Positions 11,180 through 21,741 of a DNA stretch of 64,000 nt are shown here, piece by piece; position 1 is the first letter of the stretch, and each line of letters opens with the position of its first letter. The notes beneath the pieces are model-generated. The model saw only the letters and a program-made list of their open reading frames with translations, was not told the DNA's origin and did no database searches. Source of the stretch: Liopterus haemorrhoidalis (Eukaryota; Arthropoda; Insecta; Coleoptera; Dytiscidae); assembly GCA_963971575.1 (NCBI GenBank), contig OZ020618.1:50730509-50794508 (forward strand), given 5' to 3'. Made by a program: the position numbers and the translations under genes.

Positions 11180-11365
11180 TTAATAATCTTAAAACTATAA
11201 AAGCTACAATACAATGACTGAGTTGAAGAGAAAAAGTCTACCGAAATAGCACTCAAGGTCAGATAACGCAATAATGAGCGGCATGCGTGTCCGCCATTTT
11301 ATATGCGGCGCGCGCATTAAATTATTATAACTCGGCATCGCGACCTGATAGCACGTACCACTACA
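11180..11365. repeat. Interspersed repeat E, copy 1
   Basis: Shares a co-linear series of words with 52412-52610: AAACTATAAAAGCTA, ACTGAGTTGAAG, TCTACCGAAATAGC (TTTACCAAAATAGC in the other), CAAGGTCAGATAA and TCGCGACCTGATAGCA. The region is richer in G and C than its flanks (GGCATGCGTGTCC, GCGGCGCGCGC). No TIR, poly-A or target duplication was defined, so the class is open (SINE, LINE tail or MITE). Confidence 0.55.
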
Positions 11366-11382
11366 CAGCAAAAAAATCTTGT

Positions 11383-11448
11383 TTTATTATATTTCCATGC
11401 CTTCAAGTTTTCTTGAAATCTGACTTGAGGGCATAGAAATATAATAAA
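11383..11448. repeat. 25-bp inverted repeat hairpin (MITE-like)
   Basis: Arms 11383-11407 and 11424-11448 (TTTATTATATTTC and its inverse) pair over 25 bp with two mismatches around a 16-base loop. Probably a fold-back MITE or a small hairpin. Confidence 0.6.
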
Positions 11449-11730
11449 TCCGAATCATCTAATTTAGCCCAACATCTTATAGAAAACGGTCACCACATTT
11501 AGAAAATAAAAGTGGAAAACCCATGTACTTCTCAGGGCCATGAGGCTTTGAGATTAAATATGCACAGCGAGAAGGGCATTATCTCATTACTGAACAATTG
11601 GGTCTGTTAGAATCTCCCATTCTCAGGACTATGGTCAATGGTATTTCCTAATCCCTTCCCACACCTATTTGTTCGTAATAGTTAACCTGTATATTTAGGT
11701 AATATTGTCAGCATTTCTAGTACATTTATT

Positions 11731-11775
11731 CTTCTGAAGATGGCCTAACAAGCCGAAAAGTTTTAATAAAATATT
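11731..11775 (+). repeat. Penelope-like terminus, second family (tentative)
   Basis: CTGAAGATGGCC, then TAACAA, then GCCGAAAAG gives a GGC/GCC stem between a CTGAAGA box and a GAAAA box. The order matches the CTGATGA-stem-GAAA layout of Penelope-type termini, with one change in the first box. No coding sequence is attached. Confidence 0.3.
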
Positions 11776-11789
11776 TTGTGGAATATAAC

Positions 11790-12300
11790 CAAGTGTATAA
11801 TTTACTATTTATTACTTTGCTTCTTTTATGTTGATGACCCTTACACTTTCTATAAAAATAATTTTTTTAATTGAAAAATGAAATTCAAAAATTTGTCGTT
11901 ATATAGAAAAATTGTATTTGGTTAATTTTAGTGGAAATATCTGTTAAATTTGGTAAAATAGCAGAAACAAATTCAATTTTATTTCATTTCATTATGTGCA
12001 ATAACTCGTAAAATTTTTTATATGGTTTTAATTTTTAAATTTCAATAAAGTATTGTTCATTTTGAAAGCTCTATGAACAGCGTTAATAGATTTATTTTTG
12101 TGAATGGAATTTAATTCTTTTGAATTTGTTTTAGAATTAATAATATTTTTGTATTGAAATATTTTATTTTAAATATTTTGTTTTTATTCATGTGGTATAG
12201 ATTTAAATGTTTTATATTTGCTCGTGTCTATAATTCTCCTCACGACAAACCACGTTTAAAACTGTATAAAATTATTGCACGATGATCTCGTCGCGTTAAC
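11790..12300. other. No gene recognised
   Basis: AT-rich intergenic or intronic DNA, no motif seen. Confidence 0.5.
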
Positions 12301-12303
12301 TCA

Positions 12304-12336
12304 AATAATAATAATAATAATAATAATAATAATTAA
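12304..12336. repeat. (AAT)n microsatellite at LINE 3' end
   Basis: About ten AAT units, followed after a short break by further ATAATAATAAT. It sits at the 3' end of the minus-strand LINE and is probably its tail. Confidence 0.85.
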
Positions 12337-13645
12337 AATAACAATAATAATAATTTTATTTAATGCTTGTACAATTTTTTATACGTTTACACCAGTCAAA
12401 GATCATAAATAATTATTAGAAATATAAATTTGAAATAAAAATTATAAAATTACAATACAATTGCCAGATGGGTACTTAAAAAGAGAAGGATTTTTAGTAT
12501 TTTTTTGTATTTGCTCCAATCAATGCAAGTACTCATCAATGTTGTACAGACAGTTTTTAAGAAAGACCTTTCTAAGTTTTTTTCTGAAGGTCCTGTTATT
12601 AACATTTCTGACAGCAAAAGGCAAATAATTAAAGAAACATGCAGCCGAGTAAAGACCGTTTCTTGACTTCCCAAGTCTTATTTTAGGGAGACGAATATTG
12701 TCTTTAGAGCGGACATTATAAGAATGACTTGAGGAAACGGTGACAAACTGGACTGCGTTTTCTTTAACATACACCAGGCAGATATATACAAATAGGCTGT
12801 ACACTGACATAATTCTACATTTTTTAAAAAGTTTTCGGCAGTGAGTTTGGTAGGGGACACTATTCATAATTCTAAGAGCTCTTTTTTTGGATTATGAAAA
12901 TGCGGGTGATCGATGAGCTTACTCCCCAATGGATTATACCGTAAGACAAACGAGACTGGAACGCAGCAAAATAAAAAATAAGTAAAGTTTCAAATGAGAC
13001 CAGTTTTGAGCCTGACAAAAGCGTAAATAGTTTTCTTCAGGGAAATTGCCAAATTGCTGATGTGGTGGTACCAACTGAGTTCGTCTATATATATTCTTAG
13101 GAATTTAATAGAATCACCGTACTCAAAGACTTCGTCGGTGTTGCGGTTTAGGGAAAAGATAATTTGCTGGGTCTTGCTGGCATTAAGAGTTAAGTTGTTT
13201 GTAGTAAACCAGTTTTTTACTTTCCCTAGGGCAGTTTCTGAAATGTCGAGTAACTCTTTTATTGATGTATGACTTGTTAATATTGTGGTATCGTTCGCAT
13301 AAAGTATTATCCGCGGAGTTATTGAAAAAGATATTCGGAAGGTCGTTAATAAAAACGATGAAGAAGAGAGGTCCTAATAGTTAGTGCTAAGAGTTTGTCC
13401 GCCCTGACAATTTGTTGATGATTCAGTATCATTAAACGAGACAAATTGTGACCTGTTAAAAAAATAATATTTAAAGAGCTCGTAGGCAAGACCACGTATG
13501 CCATAACATTCAAGCTTGTCCAGCAGGATTTTGTGAGGGACACAATCGAAAGCCTTAGAAAGGTCACATAATGTGGCCTGTGATTTCGTATGGTTTTCAA
13601 GGCTATCAGTTACATAGTTAACGAGCTCCGTAATGGCATTTAACG

Positions 13646-13880
13646 TAGGGTGACCATTTTCTTGGAGACGGCAATGCGGGACGGAGCAAAAAAAAGGTCG
13701 TCACTTCCGAAATATAAGTGAAGAGCAAACAAAAAAAAGGTCCTCAACTCCCAAATATAAGTAAAGAGCAAAAAAAAGGTCTTTACCTCCCAAATATAAG
13801 TACAGAGCAAAATTCGGCCCTGGGGACACCAAATCAAAATGCGGGACGTCCCGCGAAATGCGGGACGAATGGTCACCCTA
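13646..13880. mobile_element. hAT MITE, 235 bp, with internal tandem repeats
   Basis: Starts TAGGGTGACCATT and ends AATGGTCACCCTA. It is flanked by a perfect 8-bp duplication ATTTAACG (13638-13645 and 13881-13888), so it is a hAT-type MITE. Inside are three tandem units of about 45 bp built on AAAAAGGTC, TCCCAAATATAAGT and AGAGCAAA. Inserted into the LINE at 12302-13925; excising it with one duplication restores the reading STLNAITELV. A related copy is at 45478-45692. Confidence 0.92.
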
Positions 13881-13925
13881 ATTTAACGTAGACATCAAAT
13901 TTAGTGATGCAAGAATAAATTTGGT

Positions 13926-14687
13926 ATGTTTATTTATACAGTTGTACCTCAAAACTTTTCTTTCGACCTACGTATAATATTTATCATTTTCCAGCATTAT
14001 TTTATTTTCGTGTACCCCTTAACGAAGTACGTATTTCTGGAGGTACGCGTATTGCCAATCACTGATACCATTGACCTGTTGGTTTCGGTTAAGTTTTATG
14101 TTGTATTCAGGTCTAAATCTGTTCAGTTTTAGCTCATTATTTCTATTTTATCGGAAGGTAAGGTGTATGGACTTATAATCATAAAATTCGCATTAACAAA
14201 GATTTTCAATTAGGACTTTGGTAAAAAGCGATTTTAAACAATAAAAAGTAATTAATGTTATTCCGGAAATTGAATGAGTCTGGGTGCGACATAAATAACC
14301 TATGTTAACCCCAACAAAAAGTTGAGCAAGTGAAGCTGACCGCACATTTACACATATATGTTAACTTCCTCTGAAACTAGTTTCTTTAGCGCTGTAATAA
14401 ACGACATGTAGATGATAGAGTGTAACAAACTTATCCAACAACAAGCTTATATAAACCAGTGCCGTAGAATACTTCAAGTAGAATCTCAAATGAAACGAAA
14501 GGAAAACAATAAGCAAAGAAAAGCTTCTAAATATTCTACTTAGCAGATGGATCTCCGACATTTTTTTAAAATTATTTATTATACTATGTTATTACCCCTC
14601 AACAATGACGGATTTATAATATAAAAATTTCAATTGTTTGTATGTGTATTTGGGTTTATTTTTTAACGTATCTTAATTTCATCGCCG
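13926..14687. other. No gene recognised
   Basis: AT-rich, with two short frames (13926-14132 +, 14361-14561 -) that carry no recognisable domain. Confidence 0.5.
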
Positions 14688-14800
14688 GTCAGCGAATCAC
14701 GGGACAGGATATCACCCGTTAGCCAATCACGGGAGAGGGTGTCACCTGTCAGCCAATCAAGAGACAGGGTGTCACCAGTTAGCCAATCATGAGAACCTTA
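14688..14800. repeat. 30-bp tandem repeat, about four units
   Basis: Units start at 14688, 14718, 14748 and 14778 and share GT(C/T)AGCCAATCA followed by AGGGTGTCACC. The last unit is duplicated on the far side of the satellite (about 15895), where the word GTTAGCCAATCATGAGAACC recurs exactly. Confidence 0.9.
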
Positions 14801-14943
14801 GGAAAAATTGACATAATGTTACCGACACTACCTACAGACACTTGCTAATTATATAGTTAGATTACTAAGATGGGAAAACGATTCATTTTTACTCAGTACA
14901 ATACATTTATATTGTTAAAACTAAAAATAATTTGAGAAGTTAA

Positions 14944-15864
14944 TTTATGCCTACGAAACCCTAGACATTTATGTATGTAATTATATTCGTAGATTCTTGG
15001 AGAATAAATCTGCAAAATATTGTTTATATCGGTCAAAGGATATAAGATGGTCCAAAGTTTCTTTTTTATGCCTACGAAATCCTAGATATTTATATATAAT
15101 TATATTCGTAGATTCTTAGAGAATAAATCTGCAAAATATTGTTCATATCGGTTAAAGGATTTAGGCATGTCTAGAGTGTATTTTTTATACCTACGAAACC
15201 CTAAACATTTCTATATGTAATTTTATCCGCAGTTTCTTAGAGAATAAATCTGCAAAATATTTTTCATATCGATCATAGGATATAGGAGTGTCTAGAGTTT
15301 CTTGTTTATGCCTACGAAACCATAGACATTTCTATATGTTATTTTATCAGCAGATTCTTAGAAAATAAATCTGCAAAATATTGTTCATATCAGTCAAAGA
15401 ATGTAGGAGTGTCTAGAGTTTCTTGTTTATGCCTACGAAATCCTAGACATTCTTGTACGTTATTTTATCCGCAGATTCTTAGGCAATAAATCTACAAAAT
15501 ATTTTTCATATCGATATAGGATATAGGAGTGTCTAGAGTTTCTTGTTTATGCCTACGAAACCATAGACATTTCTATATGTTATTTTATCAGCAGATTCTT
15601 AGAAAATAAATCTGCAACATAATTTTCACATCGATCATAGGATATAGGAGTGTCTAGAATTTCTTGTTTATGCCTACGAAACCCTAGACATTTCTATATT
15701 GTATTTTATTCGCAGTTTCTTAGAGAATAAATCTGCAAAATATTGTTCATATCGGTCCAATCATATAGGAGTATCTATAGTTTTTTGTTTATGCCTACGG
15801 AATTCTACACATTTCTATATGTAATTATATTCGTAGATTCTTCGAGAATAAATCTGCAAAATAC
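14944..15864. repeat. Satellite array, eight units of about 120 bp
   Basis: Unit starts fall at 14944, 15066, 15186, 15306, 15427, 15547, 15668 and 15788, a period of 120-122 bp. Each unit opens with TTATGCCTACGAAA, has TAGACATTTCTATATG in the first third and AATAAATCTGCAAAAT in the second half. Units 4 and 6 share private variants (CCATAGAC, ATCAGCAGATTC, AGAAAATAAATC), which suggests a two-unit higher-order period made by unequal exchange. The same 5'-AACCTTAG...TTGCTAATTATATA block borders the array on both sides (14778-14880 and 15895-15985). No coding frame. Confidence 0.93.
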
Positions 15865-15985
15865 CTGTCAATCAAGAGACGTCAAAAGTCCCTAGTTAGC
15901 CAATCATGAGAACCTTAGAAAAACGCCACAATATTACCCAGATCACATTCACACATTTGCTAATTATATATGTACGATTGCAGTT

Positions 15986-16973
15986 CTTTCTAATTCAGTA
16001 TTTTACTTCTACTAAACTGGAAAACCAGTTTGAACACATATGTGCAAGTATTTGAAATCTGTGTAGGTATTTCCTCTTGTAACTTAGTGTATAGTTCGTA
16101 ATACGAAGTAACTATAAACGGTTTAGTGTTATTACATGGTCTGAAGTATATCTAGGCAATGTGGCCTCTTATACTGACCGGATACTATTAAAGAGCAATT
16201 AGAGAACATTTAATGCATTGAGTAGTGGCCCTAAGGGGTTCACTTCCAGCCCATAAACGATACATTTTAAAACAATGATAAACAATATCTTGAAAGAAAA
16301 AAACTGAGATTACAGATTTTTGTGGGAACGATTCAAGTGGCTGGAAGAGTTTTTAGTTAAGTTAAGTACGTGTTAACAAGGATACCGGGATCTAAATTGT
16401 AACTTTATCCAACATGTAAGTTGTTTGTTACTCAGCTAGTCCTTAAGATTCGCCATAACCTACTCTTGTGAACTTGTGCTAATGAAACGCCAGATCTAAA
16501 TTTTGTGGGAAATCGAAACGTCCTTTTCCGAGAATCGTTTCTCTTCCCCAGTTCCACAGCGCGACGTGTTTCATGATATTGATTCTAGTGTCGTTGATAA
16601 GTTATGACCGGGAAATTTTATACTCTTTACTACTGTCTACAGCTTAAACATCAACTATTATTCATATTTTATAAATTGAACAAGTTGGTAATAAATCAGA
16701 GAGGCAAGAAAAAAATTCTGTGCTAAAATAGTTTAAATGTCAACGATTCTGGTTAGGAAAAGAAGGAATAAAAGAGAAAATATAGGAGGATCACAATAGA
16801 ATTATTGAAAATAAGGTAGACCATAGTTGTTCTATCATTTTATGTAGTTATTTACCTGCTACGAGTTGCTGATGTAGAAAAAAAAATGGTTTGTAGGAGG
16901 AGTTTGGTACTTTCATGACTTTAGGTTGGCATCACTGGGATGAGCTGAGAACACCTGACGGATAAAAATTGTT
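15986..16973. other. No gene recognised; probable 5' UTR/TIR of next mariner at its end
   Basis: No motif through about 16900. From about 16926 (TTGGCATCACT) the sequence is probably the 5' end of the mariner that follows; a weak partner, AGTGATGTTGCTAC, lies at about 18018. Confidence 0.4.
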
Positions 16974-17915
16974 TTGTTTATAATCTCAAAATTGCATTTA
17001 ACTATGGCGTGTCCTCTTAAAGTTTCCACATTAGTTGCACAACGTTCAGTGATCAGGTTTTTGCTTTCTGAAGGTGAAAAACCGGCTAAAATCTTTTCTC
17101 GAATAATTTTACAGTATGGTGAAAGTTGTATGAATCGCGTAAATTTTTATAAGTGGGTAGAACAGTTCAAAAATGGTCGAACATCAGTGACTGACAAGCA
17201 ACGTCCTGGCTGGCCAGTAGAAGTGTCAACTCCTTCGCTTGAAACCCGGAATTGATGACATTATTCGTGAAGACCAGCGTATTACTATTGAAGATTTAGC
17301 AAAAAAAGTTGCAGTAAGTGTTGGCACAGTTCATCACGTTATCATTAACAAGCTCAAGTACAGCAAAACAAGTGCAAGGTGGGTCCCGAAACAGTTAACG
17401 CAAAAACACAAGGAAACAAGAATCAAAGTGTGTACAGACTTGAAAGAACTCTATGAAAGGGAAGGAGACCCTTTTCTAAACAAGATTTTAACGTGTGATG
17501 AAACTTGGGTTCACCATTTTGAACCAGAATCTAAAAGATAAAGCATGGAATGGAAGCACACCAGCTCACCTGTCTGAAAGAAATTCAGAACATAACAGCG
17601 GGAAAAGTCATATTGACCGTCTTTTGGGATACCCGAGGTGTCGTCTTTTGTGATTATTTGGAAGATCAGCGTACAATAAACAGTGCCTACTACTCAGACA
17701 TGCTGATGAACAAAGTAAAGCTAGCAATTAGAGAAAAAAGTCGTGGATATCAAAGAAAAGGCGAGATATTGCTCCACGACAATGCTCGCCTTCATACCGC
17801 CAAGCTGAACCAAGAAACCATTGAAAAAATGGATTGAGAGATACTACCTCATCCTCCCTACAGTCCAGATATGGCTCCCTCTTATTTTCATTTGTACCTT
17901 TTTCTGAATAATTCT
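16974..17915 (+). pseudogene. Mariner transposase, nearly full length, inactivated
   Basis: D,D34D transposase on the + strand in three overlapping frames. The first real Met is probably MACPLKVSTL near 17004. Domains in order: N-terminal HTH (QRSVIRFLLSEGEKPAKIF, FYKWVEQFKNGRTSVTDKQR), a frameshift near 17240-17255, second HTH (ITIEDLAKKVAVSVGTVHHV), linker (ARWVPKQLTQKHK), first Asp (LTCDETWVHHFEPESKR), then a stop and shift, GKVILTVFWDTRGVVFCDYL, second Asp (ILLHDNARLHTA), and SPDMAPSYFHLY. The third catalytic Asp, 34 residues after the second, is Tyr (PSY), and the Trp codon just before EILPHPPYSPD is TGA. Total about 300 codons, against about 345 for the family. Damage is light, so this is younger than most mariners here. 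TIRs were not confidently found. Confidence 0.9.
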
Positions 17916-17919
17916 ATTG

Positions 17920-18660
17920 TGACTCTCTTATAGAAGACCTTTTGAGGAGTGTCCATCAATCCCATTTCCTTGACAGAAATTTACCGTTTGTTAAAAATTT
18001 CGATCACATCCTGTAGTGATGTTGCTACGTTCTTTTGTTCTTGATACAGGTTATTTCATGATATATATTTAATTTTGTTGTCAGCATTTCTACAGTGAGA
18101 AAATATTTTTACATTTTCACACATAAGCTTTCATCTTTGTAAAAAATGTATATTTTTCGCGTTTTTATTTACAATATTCGATGCGATAAACAAGTTTCTT
18201 ATCTGTACATGATCCACATCTGAGAATGCTGAGCATAGTGCTGACCTGAATTTTATAAAATAAACGTACGTGCTCTTAAAACGAGAAGGTGTAAGCAATG
18301 TTTACATATTTTACAGGGGATATTGTGCATAGCTACCAGGCATCAAATTCTAATTAAATTATAAAGCGAGGGGCTTTAAGTTTTACGCAAAATCACACTG
18401 TTTATTATTAGTATTTTTTACCTCAAATTCGCGTAGGTTACGTTGGGTTTCTCCTTTAACCATTTAACCTCAACCAATCAGGTTATTCTAAGTTTGCTTA
18501 CTGACAAAGACACACAAAAACAAGACCAACAAAACAGAATTGGCAAATCAATATATAACGAAAAATACAGTAAAATACAGGACAACTTATGAAGAGATAT
18601 GTTAAAAACATTAATATATGCAGTTTGGTATGATTCTGTTCGCTGTACATCTGTGAAATA
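17920..18660. other. 3' remnant of mariner, then no feature
   Basis: The first ~110 bp continue the preceding mariner. The rest (18040-18660) is AT-rich with no recognised element. Confidence 0.4.
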
Positions 18661-18662
18661 AG

Positions 18663-19077
18663 CGAAGTGTGTAAATTATGGAACCGGACTAATTTTTTAT
18701 TTATTTATTTTTTTTTTGTTAGAATTGAATTACAATACAATATTGTCTCCCTCAAAATAACTTCCTTGGGAAGCCACACAGCGCTAGAGACGGTTCTTCC
18801 AATTCTTATAACAGTGCTGGAACTCGGATACTGGAATAGCTTTCAGCTGGTCAGTTACGGACGTTTGAATGCTTTAGAGTGCCCCAAAATGACGTCCCTG
18901 GAGGTGATTTTTCAATCTTGGGAAAAGGAAAAAGTCACAAGGATTCAAGTCAGGCGAATAAAGAGGCTGAGAAGCCACAGGAATGTTTTTACTCGCCACT
19001 AAAATTTTTCTCATTGCATTCATTGGTCAAAATCTGATAAATGGTAGTGTAAGTCAAACTCAACTCTTCCCCGATCA
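18663..19077 (-). mobile_element. MLE-A mariner copy b, 5'-truncated
   Basis: Left end CGAAGTGTGTAAATTATGGA is the family TIR with changes. Minus-strand remains cover the C-terminal DFFLFPRLK-type region and, past a deletion near 18993-19005, the LTNELGM region. Homology stops at about 19077, where a LINE tail begins. Internal junction differs from the other copies but uses the same upstream breakpoint (just after GATGAGAAAAA on the minus strand). Confidence 0.82.
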
Positions 19078-19745
19078 TTCAGCAAGCAGTATATTTTTTA
19101 GGCCTCTTTTGAATTTGACATTGCAGCTATTTCTGAGCACATCTGTCAGGGCATTATAGAGACCGTTACCTGTAATTAAGGGTAGATTTCTAGATGCACT
19201 ATATCTGTGCCTAGGAATGGTATAAAGTTCTTTGTTTCTAGTATTGTACTTATGAATCTGACTGTGCCTTAGTATGTCGTTTTCATTGGTCTTTATATAC
19301 ATTAGTATATGTAATATATACAGAGAGGGGACTGTCAGAATTTTGTATTCCTTGAAAATTTGCTTGCATGATGTGCGCGGCGAAACTTGGGCTAAAGTCC
19401 TGATGGCTCATATTTGAATTATAAAAATTTTTTGCCAGCCAGTTGACGCACCCCACATCTCAATGCCATAGCTAATGGCAGATTGAAAAAAGGAGAAGTA
19501 AGTAATTCTTACAATCTCCGTTGACACCGTTAAAACGACTGATGCTAAAGTCGTTTTAACATAAATACAACACTATTGAGTTTTTTGGACTCGTAGTTTA
19601 TGTGCTCTTGCCAAGTAAATCGGGCATCCAAGTGGAACCCAAGGAACCTTACAGTGGCATCCGAGTGAAGTTCAGTATTGTCCAAATGAAGAAGTTTGTA
19701 TTTTCTAAAGGGGAGTACCTCATCGCTATTGACCAAGATTAACTC
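19078..19745 (-). pseudogene. Jockey/CR1-like LINE reverse-transcriptase C-terminus
   Basis: Minus strand, from the connection domain to the end of the protein. Blocks in order: SDEVLPFRKYKLLHLDNTEL and VRFLGFHLDARFTWQEHI (19736-19545), then after a shift IVRITYFSFFQSAISYGIEM with WGASTGWQKIF, then RTLAQVSPRTSCKQIFKEYK, then in the last frame (19302-19075) HSQIHKYNTRNKELYTIPRH and TGNGLYNALTDVLRN. The HxYNTR and GLYNxLP-like motifs are typical of the post-RT region of jockey/CR1-type elements. Two frameshifts and one stop. The protein ends at about 19075, abutting MLE-A copy b. It has no RT catalytic residues left. Confidence 0.83.
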
Positions 19746-19749
19746 TTTT

Positions 19750-20654
19750 TTATGCTATAACAAGGTCGGTTTCTTTCTGGACTCACTTCATATATATATT
19801 TTTCTTTTAAATTTTGAGTGAGTTTCAAATTCAAGCTCTTTATTGGTGATATCTTAGGTCAGTAATAAACACTGATGGAAAACTAAGCATTTCAACAGGA
19901 AATTTTCATCAGATTATTTCTTCGAAATAATCGTTGAATAAATATTATATATTTCAATCTTTATGTAAATAAATAAAATATTTAGTTTAACTCGTCTTGG
20001 AACGTTAAATACTCTTGGAATTTGTCTTTAAATTTTATATGTTTGAATTCTTTTATAAAACCCAATATGAAACTAGTCATACGTCAAATAGTGCAGTAAA
20101 ACCATTGTTCCTTTTTTCCAAGTCATTATTCACCTAGCTCTTTTCCGGATAAAAAATTCAAGTGTAAAAAATTACAGACTTAAATTAAAAATGTCTTTGT
20201 CTCTACAATATACTGTTTAACACAATTGCTTTAATATAAGGTCGAAGGTCAAAAGGAACGGTTTATTAAAAATTGTTGAGACAACTTCGCGGAAAGAAAT
20301 GCAATAAAAGCTGCAGGTGATTTTAATTTTGTGAATAAAGCCACAGCAATAAAAACATGAGAAGATGCAACTGTTGCAACTGAAGTCGACAAGAAATGTC
20401 ACCAGCAGCAGAGACGGATTAAAAACATTTTTAGAAGTAATCTTTTAACGCGGACCGATTAAAAGTCAGAAAATTTCACGAACCAGCCATATACCTGCGG
20501 ATTGGTATTGGTTTACAAGATATCAATGGAAATACTGAAGGTCTTTCATCGATATTGGAAAAAAATCGAAGAATAATTATCGATGAATTATAACATCGAT
20601 ATTTCTATAAAAATGTTGTTATTGTCACACTTTTAACATTTTTTTTAGACGGTC
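19750..20654. other. No gene recognised
   Basis: AT-rich; nothing assigned. The final bases contain TTATTTAAA (20655-20663), the probable left target duplication of the next LINE. Confidence 0.5.
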
Positions 20655-20663
20655 TTATTTAAA

Positions 20664-21732
20664 TAAGCTAAGAAGACCATGAAGAAAACAAGTATCACGG
20701 TGAAAACATCAAAAGGAAAAAGGAAAGAATTTTTGGCTAACAAAGGAGTCAGACAAGGCGACGCATTGTCCGCAACTTTATTCAATTTGGGTCACGAATA
20801 TATTACCAGAAATGTCCATAAAGGAAATATTAGAACAGGAGGAAGTCAACTTATTGCAAATGCAGATGAATTAGTATTAATTACAAAAATTAGGAAAATA
20901 TTGGAAAATATGGTGCTGGAAGTAGTCAAAGAAGGAGCAGAGATGGGCATGATAATAAATGAAAATAAAATGAAAATAAAACGAATATGATGAGCATAAG
21001 AAAAAAACAAGAATCAGTAGCAAAAATAGGAAAATTTAATTTTGAAATGGTACCTATATAATTTTAAGTATGTAGGAGTGTGGATATCAAACGCAGCAGA
21101 AAGAAAGGGAGAACTAAGAGATAAAATATTAGCAACAAATAGAGCTTACTATGCGAATAAAACACTCCTAAATAGTACTGTATTGACAAAAACAATTAAA
21201 ATGAACGTACACAAATCACTAATAAGACAAATACTACTCTGTGCAAGTGAGACACTCATATTGTCAAAGAAAGAGGAAGAAGAACAAAGAATAGCTGAAT
21301 GGAAGATATTAAGAACAGCACTTGAACCAGTAAAAATTGGGGAGAACAAATATAGGCAACGAATGAATCATGAGGATATTAGAAGTACTGGAAGGGAACG
21401 ATGTAGGAAGAAAAATTAAGCAACAGCGAGTAAGATGGCTTGGGTATGTATGGCGAGGAGAAGAAACGTCTGTAGCATATTCAGCGTTACAGTGGGAACC
21501 AGGGAGGAAAAGGGGAAGACCTAAGCTAACATGGATGCAAGAAGTAGAAGAAGATCTGAAAAGGGCCAGAATTGCGAGATGGAGAAATAAAGTTAGAAAC
21601 AGACAACTCTGGAAAGAGATTTCAAAGAAGATTTAATGCGAGATATAGGAATTGATCTATCCTGAAAAAGGATTTAGAAAGCTCAAAGGGCGGCGTAACC
21701 CCGTAGGGGTGTTTAGCCATTTATAATTATTA
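20664..21732 (+). mobile_element. RTE-like non-LTR retrotransposon, 5'-truncated
   Basis: The + strand encodes the second half of an RTE-like reverse transcriptase in three successive frames (20679-20990, 21042-21419, 21370-21636). Blocks: GVRQGDALSATLFNLGHEYI, IANADELVLITK (the YADD box decayed), FKYVGVWISNAAE, LATNRAYYANKTLLNS, LILSKKEEEEQRIAEWKILR, VRWLGYVWRGEETS, GRKRGRPKLTWMQEVEEDLK and WKEISKKI. The frames are separated by small indels, so the copy is dead. The 3' UTR is short and ends in AATTATTATTATT. A possible 9-bp target duplication TTATTTAAA occurs at 20655-20663 and 21733-21741, which would make this a 5'-truncated insertion; the word is low-complexity, so support is moderate. 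Confidence 0.85.
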
Positions 21733-21741
21733 TTATTTAAA

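Larger units (their letters stand above)
12302..13925 (-). mobile_element. Jockey/CR1-like non-LTR retrotransposon, 5'-truncated, dead
   Basis: Minus-strand reading gives a nearly continuous reverse transcriptase in several frames: STLNAITELVNYVTDSLENH, DLSKAFDCVPHKILLDKLEC (first catalytic Asp), IILYANDTTILTSHT (the YADD box changed to YAND), LTLNASKTQQIIFSLNRN and, in one open frame at 12867-12520, the C-terminal region with SHSYNVRSKDNIRLP and KSRNGLYSAACFFNYLP. Several frameshifts and stops separate these blocks, and the GVPQG block is missing. The 3' end on this strand runs through a short UTR into an (ATT)n tract at 12302-12336, the usual simple-repeat tail. A hAT MITE (13646-13880) is inserted in the fingers region. 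Confidence 0.85.

Noticed and set aside
12678..12867. Second minus-strand frame overlapping the LINE C-terminus
   Set aside because: Only the frame 12867-12520 matches the LINE protein; the overlapping one is a shadow.
14688..15864. Regularly spaced repeats that could be mistaken for a CRISPR array
   Set aside because: Whole 120-bp units are repeated without unique spacers, units diverge gradually, and the context is a eukaryotic transposon-rich locus. This is satellite DNA.
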